From positions 1-64,000 of the forward strand of contig CAVRBK010000056.1 of NCBI GenBank assembly GCA_963719025.1: 64,000 bases of DNA, given 5' to 3'. The notes below the pieces were generated by a model. It did no database searches, was not told the DNA's origin, and worked only from the letters and a program-made list of their open reading frames with translations. How positions within the stretch are numbered: position 1 is the stretch's first letter; every line of letters begins with the position of its first letter. This DNA is from Thiosocius sp963719025. GTDB lineage: Bacteria; Pseudomonadota; Gammaproteobacteria; Chromatiales; Chromatiaceae. Made by a program: the position numbers and the translations under genes. Positions 63,382 to 64,000 of this stretch are shown here, one piece after another.

Positions 63382-64000
63382 GAGACTTGCGTCCTCGATG
63401 TTGAAGGTTCTGCCGGCGACTCGACGAGCAGCGGCAGCTGAATATCAAAACGGGCACCACCGAGTGCCGATCGGCCCGGCAGCAGGGCACCGCCATGCTC
63501 AAGCACAACCGCCTGAACCACGGCCAGGCCGAGACCGGTACCGCGTTCACGGGTGGTAAAAAACGGATCGAAGATGCGCGGCAGGGCCTGCGGGTCGATT
63601 CCCGGACCGTCGTCCTCTACCGTCAGATGGATCACGTCGGACGTCTCTGCGGCATCGCCGATTTGCCCGCCTGTTCGACCGCTGATGCGACCGCTGATGC
63701 GAATGGTCACGCACTCGCCGCCGTGGTTGAGGGCATTGTCGACGAGGTTGCTCAACGCCCCGGCCAGGGCATCCAGGTTACCGCGCAGGCGGCACGCCAG
63801 CAGGGTATCCAGATCGACCTCGACCACGGCTGCCATCTGGTGCAGTCGCGGATTGAGCCCGGCCAGGGCGGTTGTCACCGCGTCCTGGAGATAGATGGCG
63901 CTGCTGCTGAAATTGCCACCGCGGCTGAACGCCAGCATCTCGCGCACCAGGGATTCGGTATGCCGCAGGCCGGCCAGCAGCTTGTCGCTGAACTGCGCAC
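63378..64000 (-). CDS. flrB: Sensor histidine kinase FlrB/FleS-type (5' part beyond window)
   Basis: The C-terminal 207 or so residues of a histidine kinase; the reading frame is open to base 64000. The region after the H-box (ESLVREMLAFSRGG) is followed by the N box ALSNLVDNALNHGG, G1 DDGPGIDPQALPRIFDPFF and G2 GTGLGLAVVQAV. A short insert of repeated ISGR units lies before G1. The phospho-acceptor His lies outside the window. Its TGA overlaps the ATG of flrC, which identifies it as the partner kinase. Confidence 0.9.
   Translation of the reverse strand, partial: AQFSDKLLAGLRHTESLVREMLAFSRGGNFSSSAIYLQDAVTTALAGLNPRLHQMAAVVEVDLDTLLACRLRGNLDALAGALSNLVDNALNHGGECVTIRISGRISGRTGGQIGDAAETSDVIHLTVEDDGPGIDPQALPRIFDPFFTTRERGTGLGLAVVQAVVLEHGGALLPGRSALGGARFDIQLPLLVESPAEPSTSRTQVS

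Overview
The window is about 64 kb of GC-rich chromosome that looks gammaproteobacterial. The evidence is the smc-zipA-ligA order, rlmE divergent from yhbY, carA-carB-greA, and a polar-flagellum fliEFGHIJ operon under FlrB/FlrC-type regulators. The PrsK/PrsR/PrsT exopolysaccharide regulators and a V-type ATPase operon would suit a Chromatiales-like or sulfur-oxidiser-like lineage, but the lineage below class is a guess. I see no phage, insertion sequence, CRISPR array, tRNA or rRNA.

Layout. 1-4.7 kb: ftsH (runs off the left edge), rlmE, yhbY, an exosortase-A-type glycosyltransferase and greA. 4.8-9.2 kb: carB and carA. 9.4-11.9 kb: a divergent thioredoxin pair (trxC, cnoX), a DUF1244 protein and trmO. 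12.1-18.6 kb: a GGDEF/EAL protein, a small coiled-coil protein, a Kef-type antiporter, a small secreted Cys protein, a GYF_2/pentapeptide protein, and an orphan FliK-like/FlhB-tail pair. 18.6-22.8 kb: an aapJQMP-type amino-acid ABC transporter. 23.1-31.6 kb: ligA, zipA, smc, queF and a FGGY sugar kinase. 31.6-42 kb: prsT, prsR and prsK, an EpsB-type sugar transferase, a TviB-type nucleotide-sugar dehydrogenase and a GlcA-epimerase-like gene. 42-47.6 kb: thrC, an rpfE-like gene, hom, alaC and a Mth938-domain protein. 47.8-56.3 kb: a nine-gene V-type ATPase operon (G-C-I-K-F-E-A-B-D). 56.3-64 kb: the convergent fleS/flrB, flrC, fliEFGHIJ flagellar block.

How genes work together. PrsK and PrsR form a two-component pair with a sigma-54 activator output, and the neighbouring EpsB, TviB and epimerase genes supply polymer initiation and uronic-acid precursors. 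FlrC probably drives fliE through a near-consensus sigma-54 promoter that I can read between the two genes. The hom, rpfE-like, thrC and alaC genes make a threonine/alanine block. The V-ATPase operon is tightly coupled by ATGA overlaps and ends 17 bp from the stop of the convergent fliJ.

Data quality. About 25 reading-frame breaks interrupt otherwise well-conserved genes: ftsH, carB, the pentapeptide gene, prsK, epsB, tviB, the epimerase, hom, ATPase subunits G, I and E, and flrC. In the cases that can be read clearly, the break is repaired by removing one base; none needs an added base. I treat them as probable insertion errors in the sequence and annotate each gene over its full extent. The alternatives are discussed in the findings.
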